Source: Runella aurantiaca (GTDB lineage Bacteria > Bacteroidota > Bacteroidia > Cytophagales > Spirosomataceae). From it: a DNA stretch of 59,006 bases. Positions 52,281 to 59,006 of this stretch are shown piece by piece (the first letter of the stretch is position 1; each line of letters starts with the position of its first letter). The stretch covers positions 1-59,006 of the forward strand of contig NZ_QPIW01000041.1 in the NCBI RefSeq assembly GCF_003339505.1, written 5' to 3'. Both the position numbers and the translations under genes were made by a program. The notes under the pieces are model-generated. The model was not told the DNA's origin. It searched no databases and saw only the letters and a list, made by a program, of their open reading frames with translations.

Positions 52281-53468
52281 CTAATCAGGCATTTTGTTTA
52301 GGTACTCTTTCTCCGTTTGTTTTTTTATATAAAACTGAGTGGTTTCAAACAACTCATGCCGTAAATGCCGCTGAACGTGAATCGGTTCAACCCCCTTTTC
52401 AATCAACAATTGCCCCACTGTATGACGTAAACTATGAGCCGATATTTTTGGTCTTTTCAGTCCCAGGGCTTTCAAGTATTTATCAACCCGATAGCGAATT
52501 TGGGCAGTCTTTAAATCTGGAAAAAGCGGGGTGTTTTTGGTGGTTTGATCACCTATATGTATACTATACTGGCGCAATGCCTCCGCACAAGTTTCAAAAA
52601 GTTTAATGACTTTTTTGGTATGTTTTCCTTTCCCTAATACCCACAATTGACCGCGCTCCAAATCAACATCACCAACCTGCAACCTGCATACCTCTACCGT
52701 GCGGAGGCCTTCGATACCCAACAACGCAACAATGGCGCGGTCGGTGGGGTTTTCGATGGAGGCAAGCAAGTCGGCCCGCTCGGTTTCGTTCAAACTTTCC
52801 TTGTAGAAACCCCGCTCAATTCTCAGTCCACGGATACCCGAAATTTCGTGTAAGTCTTCCAATTGTTCTGCCGACAGCCCCAACCGAGAGCGATTTTTGA
52901 TGACCCAAACCGTCAATTGTTTAATCACTGATAAATAAAAATTGATGGTAAAAGCCGATAAGTTTTTGGTTCGCAGAAAGTTAACGTATTGCCCAACGGT
53001 GCGACTGGAAAAAGAGGCGGGCCGACCAGACATGGTTTCTGTTTCGGTGTATTCAAAAAAAGCGTTTAGGGCTTTGGTATAGTTTTCCCGACTTTGATCG
53101 CCGCGCAAATGAGTGGCATCGTTGAGATAACCCAGAATCAACTCGTTGGCAGCGGGCGAAATTTTGCTCGTGGTGGGTGGGTCCAAGACCACTTGCGGCT
53201 GGCCTTGTTCGGCGTAAAACTTCAAAAACTTACGAACAGGCGAAACCAGATTCCCTTTTTTTCCAGCAGCGTAGAAATTAAGACTGACGACATCCATCCC
53301 AAATTGATTGTTTAGGCAATACTCAACGTAGGCGCGGGCAATGCGCGGGTAGTTGTTGGGCTTTTTTAAAGAAGCCCCAAAATAACTAATCAATTGACTG
53401 ACGGTTAACACCACTTTACCCACTGACGGCGCTATCTCTTGCTTGGGCGAAATTTGTTGAAGCTTCAT
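52281..53468 (-). CDS. Tyrosine recombinase (integrase/XerD type)
   Basis: The 395-residue protein has a core-binding N-terminal domain (about 115-215) and a catalytic domain with Arg in GIEGLRTVEVCRL, Lys in LWVLGKGKHTK, His-x-x-Arg in AHSLRHTVGQ, His in VQRHLRHELF and the nucleophilic Tyr in TTQFYIKKQ. The full set is present. The extra 110 N-terminal residues are unusual for a Xer protein. On a plasmid the role may be dimer resolution or integration of cargo. A 46-bp inverted-repeat site lies 32 bp before its start. Confidence 0.9.
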   Translation of the reverse strand: MKLQQISPKQEIAPSVGKVVLTVSQLISYFGASLKKPNNYPRIARAYVEYCLNNQFGMDVVSLNFYAAGKKGNLVSPVRKFLKFYAEQGQPQVVLDPPTTSKISPAANELILGYLNDATHLRGDQSRENYTKALNAFFEYTETETMSGRPASFSSRTVGQYVNFLRTKNLSAFTINFYLSVIKQLTVWVIKNRSRLGLSAEQLEDLHEISGIRGLRIERGFYKESLNETERADLLASIENPTDRAIVALLGIEGLRTVEVCRLQVGDVDLERGQLWVLGKGKHTKKVIKLFETCAEALRQYSIHIGDQTTKNTPLFPDLKTAQIRYRVDKYLKALGLKRPKISAHSLRHTVGQLLIEKGVEPIHVQRHLRHELFETTQFYIKKQTEKEYLNKMPD

Positions 53469-53500
53469 AGGTCTGATTTAATCATTTTAAAGATATGTAT

Positions 53501-53546
53501 ATTTTCAACGTTATACAAATGATGTTTTGCATAAATTGTTGAAAAT
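53501..53546. other. Candidate recombinase crossover site
   Basis: Outer arms ATTTTCAAC (53501-53509) and GTTGAAAAT (53538-53546) flank inner arms TTATACAAA (53511-53519) and TTTGCATAA (53526-53534), which match with one change. The centre is TGATGT (53520-53525), six bases. Inner arms with a 6-bp centre match the dif/Xer layout (two binding arms, 6-bp spacer). Such sites lie beside their recombinase. Confidence 0.6.
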
Positions 53547-53574
53547 TAAAACCTGATGGTTCCACATATTTCTA

Positions 53575-53814
53575 TTGAAATGGTGTACATACCCGCAGAT
53601 TTACGGACTTACTGCTCCCCTGAAAATCAAATTCAACGATTTTCAGCAAATCACCCGCAGCCGCTCAGCTTTACTACCCATGAGGGATAAAGCACTCTAT
53701 GGAAAAATTATTTTTGAATTATTGAAAAAAAAATCCCCGACACACAAGCCTATGCGATTCTTGGGGGTATCCATTCATAATCTGCAAGTTACGCATCATG
53801 CAGATAGTCAATAG
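53575..53814 (+). pseudogene. dinB: Fragment of dinB (DNA polymerase IV little-finger domain)
   Basis: The frame encodes KIKFNDFQQITRSRS near residue 17, then FELLKKKSPTHKPMRFLGVSI near 48, which follows the C-terminal domain of DinB (KIKYSDF-ITRS ... RLLGVS). The finger, palm and thumb domains are absent and no start codon is credible for a full gene; the frame opens with TTG and 12 unrelated residues. It is therefore a remnant of about 60 residues. It sits directly beside the candidate crossover site, suggesting a past recombination inside a chromosomal or plasmid dinB. Confidence 0.6.
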
Positions 53815-53831
53815 CTTACGTTGACCTTTTA

Positions 53832-53847
53832 ACGAAAACGTTTGCGT
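53832..53847. promoter_or_regulatory. LacI/GalR-type operator
   Basis: ACGAAAACGTTTGCGT is a 16-bp palindrome with one mismatched pair, centred on AACGTT as in LacI-family operators. It lies 185 bp upstream of the isomerase/Gfo-Idh operon. No LacI-family gene is on this plasmid. Confidence 0.45.
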
Positions 53848-54032
53848 AACCAATGCTCCCTCACCCTTTCAACCTTTAATAGAAAATGCCAGTAAGTAGA
53901 GAAAAACAAGCCCCTTCTTTAAAAAATAAGGAGTTGCTCGAACGGCATATCCCCAAAAGGACACTTTATAAGCATTGATTAAAGAACCCAAAAAACCATC
54001 AACCGTGCGCAGGCACATAATAATCCACTTTC

Positions 54033-54890
54033 ATGACCAACCGTAGATCATTCCTTAAAAATGCCGTGGGGACCATCGCTTTGGCGAGCCCAGCAGCGGC
54101 TTCCTTTGGCGCATCTCAAACCAACGCTCAGGCCAACGAAGACCTGTTTAAATTGGGAATTGCTGGCTACAGTTTCGTGCATTTCAAGCTGGACCAAGCC
54201 CTCGAAATGATGAAAAAAGTGGACGTGCACTACCTGTGTATCAAAGACTTCCATTTGCCTTTTAATAGTACCGCCGAGCAGATTACGGCTTTTCACGAAA
54301 CCCTAAAAAAATCTGGGGTAACGGGCTACGCCGTGGGTCCAATTTATATGAAAACAACGCAAGAAATCGACAATGGCTTTGATTATGCGCGGCGTGTAGG
54401 GGTAAAACTCATCGTTGGGGTTCCCAATGAAGACCTTTTGCCTTACATTGACAAGAAAGTGAAAGAGTACGACATGCGTTATGCGATTCACATTCACGGC
54501 CCAGACATTAAACTTTGGCCCAATGCCTCGTCGGTGATTGATGCCGTCAAAAATCTTGATCCGCGCATCGGCCTTTGTTTTGACATGGGTCACGACATGC
54601 GCTTTGGAGATGACCCCATTGCCGATTTGGAAAAATACAACAAACGGATTTTTGATATTCACCTTAAAAACGTAACCGCCGCTTCAAAAGACGGGAAAAC
54701 CTGCGAATTGGGCCGTGGGGTGATTGATGTGCCTGCGTTTGTGGCCATGCTTCGTAAAGTAAAATACGACGGCTGTTGCAGTCTGGAATACGAAAAAGAC
54801 ATGAAAGACCCGTTGGCGGGCATTGCCGAGTCGGTAGGGTATTTCAAAGGGGTTTGTGAGGCCTCTAAAAAAGGCAAACGGAAAGTGTAG
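54033..54890 (+). CDS. Exported sugar phosphate isomerase/epimerase-type TIM-barrel protein
   Basis: The 285-residue protein has a Tat-like signal (TNRRSFLKNAVGTIALASP) and a xylose-isomerase-like barrel: FKLGIAGYSFVHFKL, KLIVGVPNEDLL, YAIHIHGPDIKLWP, IGLCFDMGHDMR, IFDIHLKNVTAA and CSLEYEKDM give the usual metal ligands. The Gfo/Idh oxidoreductase starts 62 bases after it and the two form an operon. Such pairs process 3-keto sugars in Bacteroidota. The 218 bp before it hold a LacI-type operator. Confidence 0.8.
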   Translation: MTNRRSFLKNAVGTIALASPAAASFGASQTNAQANEDLFKLGIAGYSFVHFKLDQALEMMKKVDVHYLCIKDFHLPFNSTAEQITAFHETLKKSGVTGYAVGPIYMKTTQEIDNGFDYARRVGVKLIVGVPNEDLLPYIDKKVKEYDMRYAIHIHGPDIKLWPNASSVIDAVKNLDPRIGLCFDMGHDMRFGDDPIADLEKYNKRIFDIHLKNVTAASKDGKTCELGRGVIDVPAFVAMLRKVKYDGCCSLEYEKDMKDPLAGIAESVGYFKGVCEASKKGKRKV

Positions 54891-54952
54891 ACATAATCAC
54901 CGGGTTCAAATAATCTATATTGCTAACAGACAAGTATTTAACCAAATTTAAA

Positions 54953-56296
54953 ATGGAAAATTCGAGAAGAGAATTTATAAAGAAAGCCGCACTCAGCACC
55001 GCTGGCTTAACCTTTGGCGGGTTGGCAAACGGCATGTCGGCCAAAAGTTACGCCAAAATCATCGGGGCTAACGACCGTATCAACCTTGCCATTTTGGGCT
55101 TGGGGCGACGTTTAGGGGCTTATTATGAGCCTATTGGACTCAAAAGCAGCAACGTAGAGTTGATTTATTTGTGCGATGTCATGAAAAAACAGCGCGAATC
55201 GGCGGCCCAAAAGTTTTCAAAGCACATTACTTATGCGCCAAAATTAGAAAATGATTTTCGCAAGATATACGCGGATAAACAAGTAGATGCCATCATAAAC
55301 GCAACTCCCGACCACTGGCACGCACCCGGTACGTGGATGGCCGTGCAGGCTGGGAAGCACGTTTATGTCGAAAAACCTTGTAGCCATAATCCTCGTGAAG
55401 GTGAAATTTTGGCGGAATGCCAGAAAAAATACGGCAAAGTGATTCAAATGGGCAATCAGCAACGTTCGTCGTTGGAGTCGATTGACATTATTAACCAAAT
55501 TCATAACGGCGCCATCGGAACGGCCTACAAAGCCGTGGCTTTCTACGCCGCCTCACGCGGGGAGGTTCCTGTTCCTAAAAAATCCCCCGTTCCCGATGGT
55601 TTGGATTGGGAATTGTTTCAAGGGCCAGCACCTCGCAGAGAATACACGCACGATACTTGGGATTATAACTGGCACTGGTACGGCTGGGATTACGGTACTG
55701 CCGAAAGTGGCAACAACGCCACGCACGAGTTGGACGTGGCGCGTTGGGCTTTACAGGTAGAATTTCCCGAATTTGTCATGGTGGAGGCCGCCAAACGCTC
55801 TTTCTTGGACGACGGTTGGACCATGTACGATACTATGGATGCCATGTTCCGCTTTCCCGGAAATAAAGTAATCAAATGGGATGGTAAAAGCCGCAACGGC
55901 CACAAAACCTACGGAAGCGACCGTGGAACGGTCATCTATGGCAGCAACGGAAGTGTATACGTTGACCGCGACGGCTATAAATTATTTAGTCGCGACGGCA
56001 AAGTAATCAAAGACAGCAAGTCGACTGGCTCGGAAGCAGGCACGGCCTTGGGCGGTGGTGGCGACATGACCACGCGCCACGTGGTCAATTTCTTTGACGC
56101 CGTACGGGGCAAGGCAAAACAAGCCTCACCCATTGACGAAGGTGCTAAAAGTACCTTACTTTGTCACCTAGCCAACATCGCTTATCGTACCAATAAATCT
56201 TTTGAAGTTGACCCACAAAACGGCCACATCCGCGACCGCGACGCCATGAAACTGTGGGGACGTGAGTACGAAAAAGGCTGGGAACCCAAGATTTAA
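54953..56296 (+). CDS. Exported Gfo/Idh/MocA-family oxidoreductase
   Basis: The 447-residue protein starts at ATG 54953, which opens a Tat signal (NSRREFIKKAALSTAG); a TTG at 54920 would add 11 residues. An NAD(P)-binding Rossmann domain has INLAILGLGRRLGAY. The EKP motif is in VYVEKPCSHN and NATPDHWHAPGT precedes it. The C-terminal domain carries NNATHELDVARWAL with the catalytic His. Exported members oxidise the sugar C3 hydroxyl to a keto group. Partners elsewhere on the plasmid are ThuA and DUF1080 proteins. Confidence 0.87.
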   Translation: MENSRREFIKKAALSTAGLTFGGLANGMSAKSYAKIIGANDRINLAILGLGRRLGAYYEPIGLKSSNVELIYLCDVMKKQRESAAQKFSKHITYAPKLENDFRKIYADKQVDAIINATPDHWHAPGTWMAVQAGKHVYVEKPCSHNPREGEILAECQKKYGKVIQMGNQQRSSLESIDIINQIHNGAIGTAYKAVAFYAASRGEVPVPKKSPVPDGLDWELFQGPAPRREYTHDTWDYNWHWYGWDYGTAESGNNATHELDVARWALQVEFPEFVMVEAAKRSFLDDGWTMYDTMDAMFRFPGNKVIKWDGKSRNGHKTYGSDRGTVIYGSNGSVYVDRDGYKLFSRDGKVIKDSKSTGSEAGTALGGGGDMTTRHVVNFFDAVRGKAKQASPIDEGAKSTLLCHLANIAYRTNKSFEVDPQNGHIRDRDAMKLWGREYEKGWEPKI

Positions 56297-56315
56297 GGAG
56301 ATTAACACCATTACA

Positions 56316-56359
56316 AAACGCGTCAAATCAAAGACTAATTTCTTTGGTTTGACGCGTTT
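56316..56359 (+). terminator. Terminator after the Gfo/Idh gene
   Basis: AAACGCGTCAAATCAAAG (56316-56333) pairs with CTTTGGTTTGACGCGTTT (56342-56359), one G-T pair, loop of eight bases, followed by GTTGTT. A very stable stem. Confidence 0.75.
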
Positions 56360-56530
56360 GTTGTTAAAGTTTGAACATCAGGGAGGTCGTATTTTTTCGT
56401 TATTCTGGCTTTAAGCGCTGAAGGCTCTCTCAATCAAGCACTTGATTATCAATAATTTGCACAGGTTTATTCATTTTACTCAATATATTAAGTTATTTTA
56501 CTCAACAAAGTAAGCTAAAATCGATTCTCA

Positions 56531-57487
56531 TTATTTTTCGATAATCAATCGGTTGCGTAAAGGCTTTCCAAAACCTTCCGCCGTGATTTCAAAAATATCG
56601 CCTTCTTGCGTTTCGATGGCATCAGCAAAGCTCAACACCGACGTTCCGAAAAAGTGAACATGCACATCTCCTGGCTGTCTAAACAATTTGTGTTTAAAAT
56701 GATGGTGTTCCAAATTGGCCAAATTATGGCTCATGTGTGCCTCTCCCGTCAAAAATTCTTTTTCCCAAAACACTTTATCATCACGAATAATGCGACTGAT
56801 TCCAGTGACCGATTCGGGAAGGTTGCCTAACAACAACTCTGGCCCGTAGGAGCAATTTCGCAGTTTGGAATGGGCCAAATACAGGTAGTTGATACGCTCC
56901 ATTTTGTGGTCTGAAAACTCATTTCCCACCGCAAAGCCGATGCGCTGCGGAGTACCTTGCGCATCTACGATGTACAAACCCACCATTTCAGGCTCTTCGC
57001 CTCCGTCCATTCCAAACGCTGGCGACGTTAAATCCTGCCCTGGATTGACCGCCATCAGGCCATTTCCCTTGAAAAACCATTCGGGTTGAGAGGCAGGAAT
57101 ACCCGCTTGCATTTTCCCGTTTTCCACTCCCATCTTGAATATTTTCATCGAATCGGTAAGCTCGGTCACGTTGGTTTTATCGTGCATCGCGTTGCGGGAA
57201 GCAGCACTGCCTAAGTGCGTTAACCCCGTGCCAGAAATCCACGTATGATACGGGTCTGGGTGGGTTAACGGCGGCAAAAGTCTATTTGTCTTTATTAAAG
57301 TTTCGTATTCAACAAACTGTTCTCCAGCCAACGCTGTAGCTCTCTCCTCCAGACTTAGATTATTTTTAGCAGCATCATGAAACAAATCATAGACAGAGTT
57401 TATGTCCGACAAAACTTGAATTTTGTCTTCTTTGACAATGCCAACGTGGGGTTGATTATCGGAATGAATAAATTGAATTAATCGCAT
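56531..57487 (-). CDS. AraD1/GguC-family FAH-fold protein
   Basis: The 318-residue protein starts at ATG 57487; an ATG at 57520 adds 11 residues. It matches the GguC/AraD1 branch of the FAH superfamily: RLIQFIHSDNQPHVGIV, THPDPYHTWISGTGLTHLGSA in blocks, PEWFFKGNG, GGEEPEMVGLY, and GNEFSDHKMER. AraD1 relatives are 2-keto-3-deoxy-arabonate dehydratases. It differs from the FAH-family gene at 8524 and so may give a second route to alpha-ketoglutarate semialdehyde. It is monocistronic. Confidence 0.8.
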   Translation of the reverse strand: MRLIQFIHSDNQPHVGIVKEDKIQVLSDINSVYDLFHDAAKNNLSLEERATALAGEQFVEYETLIKTNRLLPPLTHPDPYHTWISGTGLTHLGSAASRNAMHDKTNVTELTDSMKIFKMGVENGKMQAGIPASQPEWFFKGNGLMAVNPGQDLTSPAFGMDGGEEPEMVGLYIVDAQGTPQRIGFAVGNEFSDHKMERINYLYLAHSKLRNCSYGPELLLGNLPESVTGISRIIRDDKVFWEKEFLTGEAHMSHNLANLEHHHFKHKLFRQPGDVHVHFFGTSVLSFADAIETQEGDIFEITAEGFGKPLRNRLIIEK

Positions 57488-57611
57488 TGTTATGTTGAGA
57501 TTTAAAGGGTTGGTTACCATTTTTTTACATAATGTCGGTTAACCCAAAAATTACTCATTATTCCAAAACTTTACCCTTTTAGTCGGGTATTTACAAAGTC
57601 TAAAGCCAGCC

Positions 57612-58043
57612 CTATTTTTCACATTCTTTTTTGAGCATTTCTAGCCAAAACTGTATATCTTTTTCAAGGTCTTGGTTCATTTTGTTCTTAAATAAATACA
57701 CCAGCCAACCTTCCATGCTTTCTTCAACGTTTACCAAGGTTCCGCCATTTTGGGCGGACAAATACCAATTATGAATGGCCGAACCGCCAAAGGTAGTCCC
57801 GCTCCATCCAAAACTTTTATTGATTTCAACGCTGTGCAGTACTGATTTTATTTTTGCCCCGTTTACCTTCCAATCAAACCCTACGCCTACGCTTGGGGTT
57901 TGGGATACATGCGCTTGGGTAATTTTGTTGTTCCAGTTTACCCAATGATTGATATCGGTCAACACCGCCCATACTTTTTCGGGTGCGGCATAAATCATGA
58001 TTTGTTTTGCTTGTTTGACGGGCGCATTTGGGTTGATTTTCAT
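57612..58043 (-). CDS. SRPBCC/START-fold protein (polyketide cyclase-like)
   Basis: The 143-residue protein starts at ATG 58043; an in-frame ATG at 58079 would place 12 extra residues across the promoter's -7 element. The fold follows the SRPBCC pattern: IYAAPEKVWAVLTDINHWVNWNNKI near the start in blocks, then FDWKVNGAKIKS and GTLVNVEESMEGWLVYLF. These proteins have a hydrophobic cavity for small ligands. Its promoter carries a Crp/Fnr-type palindrome overlapping the stop codon of the upstream regulator gene. Confidence 0.75.
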   Translation of the reverse strand: MKINPNAPVKQAKQIMIYAAPEKVWAVLTDINHWVNWNNKITQAHVSQTPSVGVGFDWKVNGAKIKSVLHSVEINKSFGWSGTTFGGSAIHNWYLSAQNGGTLVNVEESMEGWLVYLFKNKMNQDLEKDIQFWLEMLKKECEK

Positions 58044-58076
58044 TGTCTTACTTATTTTTTGCGTTGATTGATGATA

Positions 58077-58121
58077 CAAAGGTCGCGCCCATTATTATCA
58101 TCTCTCTTGACAAAAATCAAG
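58077..58121 (-). promoter_or_regulatory. Crp/Fnr-type promoter of the SRPBCC gene
   Basis: The palindrome CTTGACAAAAATCAAG (58106-58121; TTGA-N6-TCAA core at 58107-58120) lies exactly 22 bp from plus-strand CAAAGGTC (58077-58084), a one-mismatch -7 element. Same geometry as the sulfur regulon, different arm sequence. Confidence 0.65.
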
Positions 58122-58701
58122 AAGTGCGTTTGGCCAATTTATTTCTGATTCGGCTGAAAGTTTCGGGGGTCATGCCGAGCATCGAAGCCAAATACTGCAA
58201 CGGTACCAAGTTGAATAACTCCCGATGATGGGTAAAAAACAACTGGTAACGCTCTTCGCTCGTCAAAGACAGGTGCGTCACGATGCGCTGCTCCAGAATC
58301 GTAAAGCAACGGGCAATGAACAGCTTCTCCAATTCGGGCCATTGCGGTATTTTTTGGCCGATTTGGGCGTAATCTTTCTGGTGAATGACCAATAATTCAC
58401 AGTCTGAAAGGGCCTGAAGATTCCAACGGGCGGGAGAATTAAACAAAAAAGCGGCAATATCAACAACAAAATACCCTGAGGTCGAAATCCATTTGGTTAC
58501 TTCTCGGCCCTGCTCTTCGGTGAGGTATTCGCGCATGATGCCCGATTGCACAAACCCCATTTTATCGCATTTTGCCCCTTCTTTTAGAAAATATTCACCT
58601 TTCCCTAAAGTCATTGGCTGAAAATAGGAGATAATTTCCGTCACCGTTTCGGGCGGAATTCCAAAATAAGACTGGATGTATTTTTCAAACGCGCTTTCCA
58701 T
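58117..58701 (-). CDS. Crp/Fnr-family transcriptional regulator
   Basis: The 194-residue protein has a cyclic-nucleotide-binding-like barrel (about 20-120, LGKGEYFLKEGAKCDKMGFVQSGIMRE in blocks) and a short Crp-type winged helix (145-190, LQYLASMLGMTPETFSRIRNKL). The PETFSR recognition stretch resembles the Fnr/Dnr type, which fits TTGA arms. No FNR cysteine cluster is present. Its stop codon lies inside the palindrome of the SRPBCC promoter downstream, so it probably controls that gene (inference). Confidence 0.85.
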   Translation of the reverse strand: MESAFEKYIQSYFGIPPETVTEIISYFQPMTLGKGEYFLKEGAKCDKMGFVQSGIMREYLTEEQGREVTKWISTSGYFVVDIAAFLFNSPARWNLQALSDCELLVIHQKDYAQIGQKIPQWPELEKLFIARCFTILEQRIVTHLSLTSEERYQLFFTHHRELFNLVPLQYLASMLGMTPETFSRIRNKLAKRTS

Positions 58702-58826
58702 TTCTGTGGTCGTTAAATGCGGCTTTTTTACGCCGAATAAGTTATTGTTTTTTGCGAAAATAGCCTCTTTTCAAGCCTTAATTCAGCATTGAATTTTGAT
58801 TTATGGTTGAATGAACAAAACCTCAG

Positions 58827-58880
58827 TTCACTCCTAAAAAACATACGGTTCACTCCTAAAAATGGTTGATTCAGTCCGTA
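58827..58880 (+). repeat. Three direct repeats with 21-22-bp period (LytTR-type operator)
   Basis: TTCACTCCTAAAAA begins at 58827 and 58849, and TTCAGTCCGTAAAAA at 58870. The period of about two helical turns and the unit of about 10 bp resemble LytTR operators. The repeats lie 80-133 bases upstream of the fasciclin start (counting across the circle junction). Confidence 0.6.
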
Positions 58881-59006
58881 AAAAAAAACGATTTGGGTGT
58901 TACGAGACTTTTTTAGGCAGTTAATCAACCATTTTTCAAACGTTAAATATCATCCAATCATGAAAACTACCCTCAAAAGTAACACCCTCAAAATCTACCT
59001 CGCAGC
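58880..59006. repeat. Terminal overlap (copy 2 of circular closure)
   Basis: Identical to 1-127. It contains the first 47 bases of the fasciclin lipoprotein gene (58960-59006) and should be trimmed from the circular sequence. Confidence 0.95.

Noticed and set aside
58780-58795. AATTCAGCATTGAATT palindrome upstream of the Crp/Fnr gene
   Set aside because: Arms of six bases only and the spacing to the weak CGAAAATA element does not match the 22-bp rule.

Overview
The window is one complete circular replicon read slightly past its own start. The last 127 bases (58880-59006) repeat the first 127 exactly, so the molecule closes at 58,879 bp. It carries a Rep_3-type initiator, an iteron origin and parAB, which makes it a plasmid. 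No relaxase, conjugation gene, transposase, rRNA, tRNA or CRISPR array was seen. The host is a Bacteroidota, probably a Cytophagales (Runella/Spirosoma-like). The signs are TAnnTTTG promoter elements, LytS/LytTR pairs, a type IX secretion tail, lipoproteins with an acidic stretch after the lipid cysteine, and many ThuA, DUF1080 and Gfo/Idh/MocA-type sugar genes. Genus is inference.

Layout. 1-3.7 kb: surface fasciclin lipoprotein, a LytS/LytTR pair and an outer-membrane protein. 3.9-10.5 kb: FAD oxidoreductase, then a FAH-family / alpha-ketoglutarate-semialdehyde dehydrogenase / altronate-dehydratase-family operon beside a divergent AraC regulator (sugar-acid catabolism). 10.5-19.7 kb: minus-strand saccharide cluster (DUF1080, TIM-barrel isomerase, CBM9-like, heparinase II/III, GH36-like, ThuA-like) and a divergent zinc-family alcohol dehydrogenase. 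19.8-23.7 kb: rep, iterons, parA, parB. 23.9-32.9 kb: cytochrome c/sugar dehydrogenase, deoC, thuA-like, SGNH hydrolase and a large secreted nuclease. 33.0-43.6 kb: sulfur island with porin, two YeeE/YedE half-transporters, SoxB-like hydrolase, TsdA-like dihaem cytochrome, methyltransferase, two metallo-beta-lactamase/rhodanese proteins and a TSUP exporter. 43.7-52.2 kb: degenerate SDR, GT35-like protein, FMN-type oxidase, thioredoxin-like protein, PAS kinase with REC-Crp regulator, and a second LytTR/LytS pair. 52.3-58.7 kb: tyrosine recombinase with a candidate crossover site and a dinB remnant, isomerase plus Gfo/Idh oxidoreductase, AraD1/GguC-like protein, SRPBCC protein and a Crp/Fnr regulator.

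The main discovery is in the sulfur island. All six of its transcription units, all on the minus strand, have the same promoter: a 14-bp Crp/Fnr-type palindrome (GTRA-N6-TYAC, one diverged copy) placed exactly 22 bp upstream of a TAnnTTTG -7 element. This is the geometry of a class-II activator and defines one plasmid-borne regulon. The genes suggest thiosulfate entry, tetrathionate or thiosulfate chemistry in the periplasm, persulfide oxidation in the cytoplasm and sulfite export. The neighbouring PAS kinase and REC-Crp regulator are the best candidate controllers. A seventh promoter, before the SRPBCC gene, has the same geometry with a different palindrome (TTGA-N6-TCAA) and lies next to the other Crp/Fnr gene.

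A second regulatory signal is the 12-mer TCACTCCTAAAA, found four times in non-coding DNA. In two places it sits in direct repeats with a 21-22-bp period, the layout expected of LytTR-domain operators.
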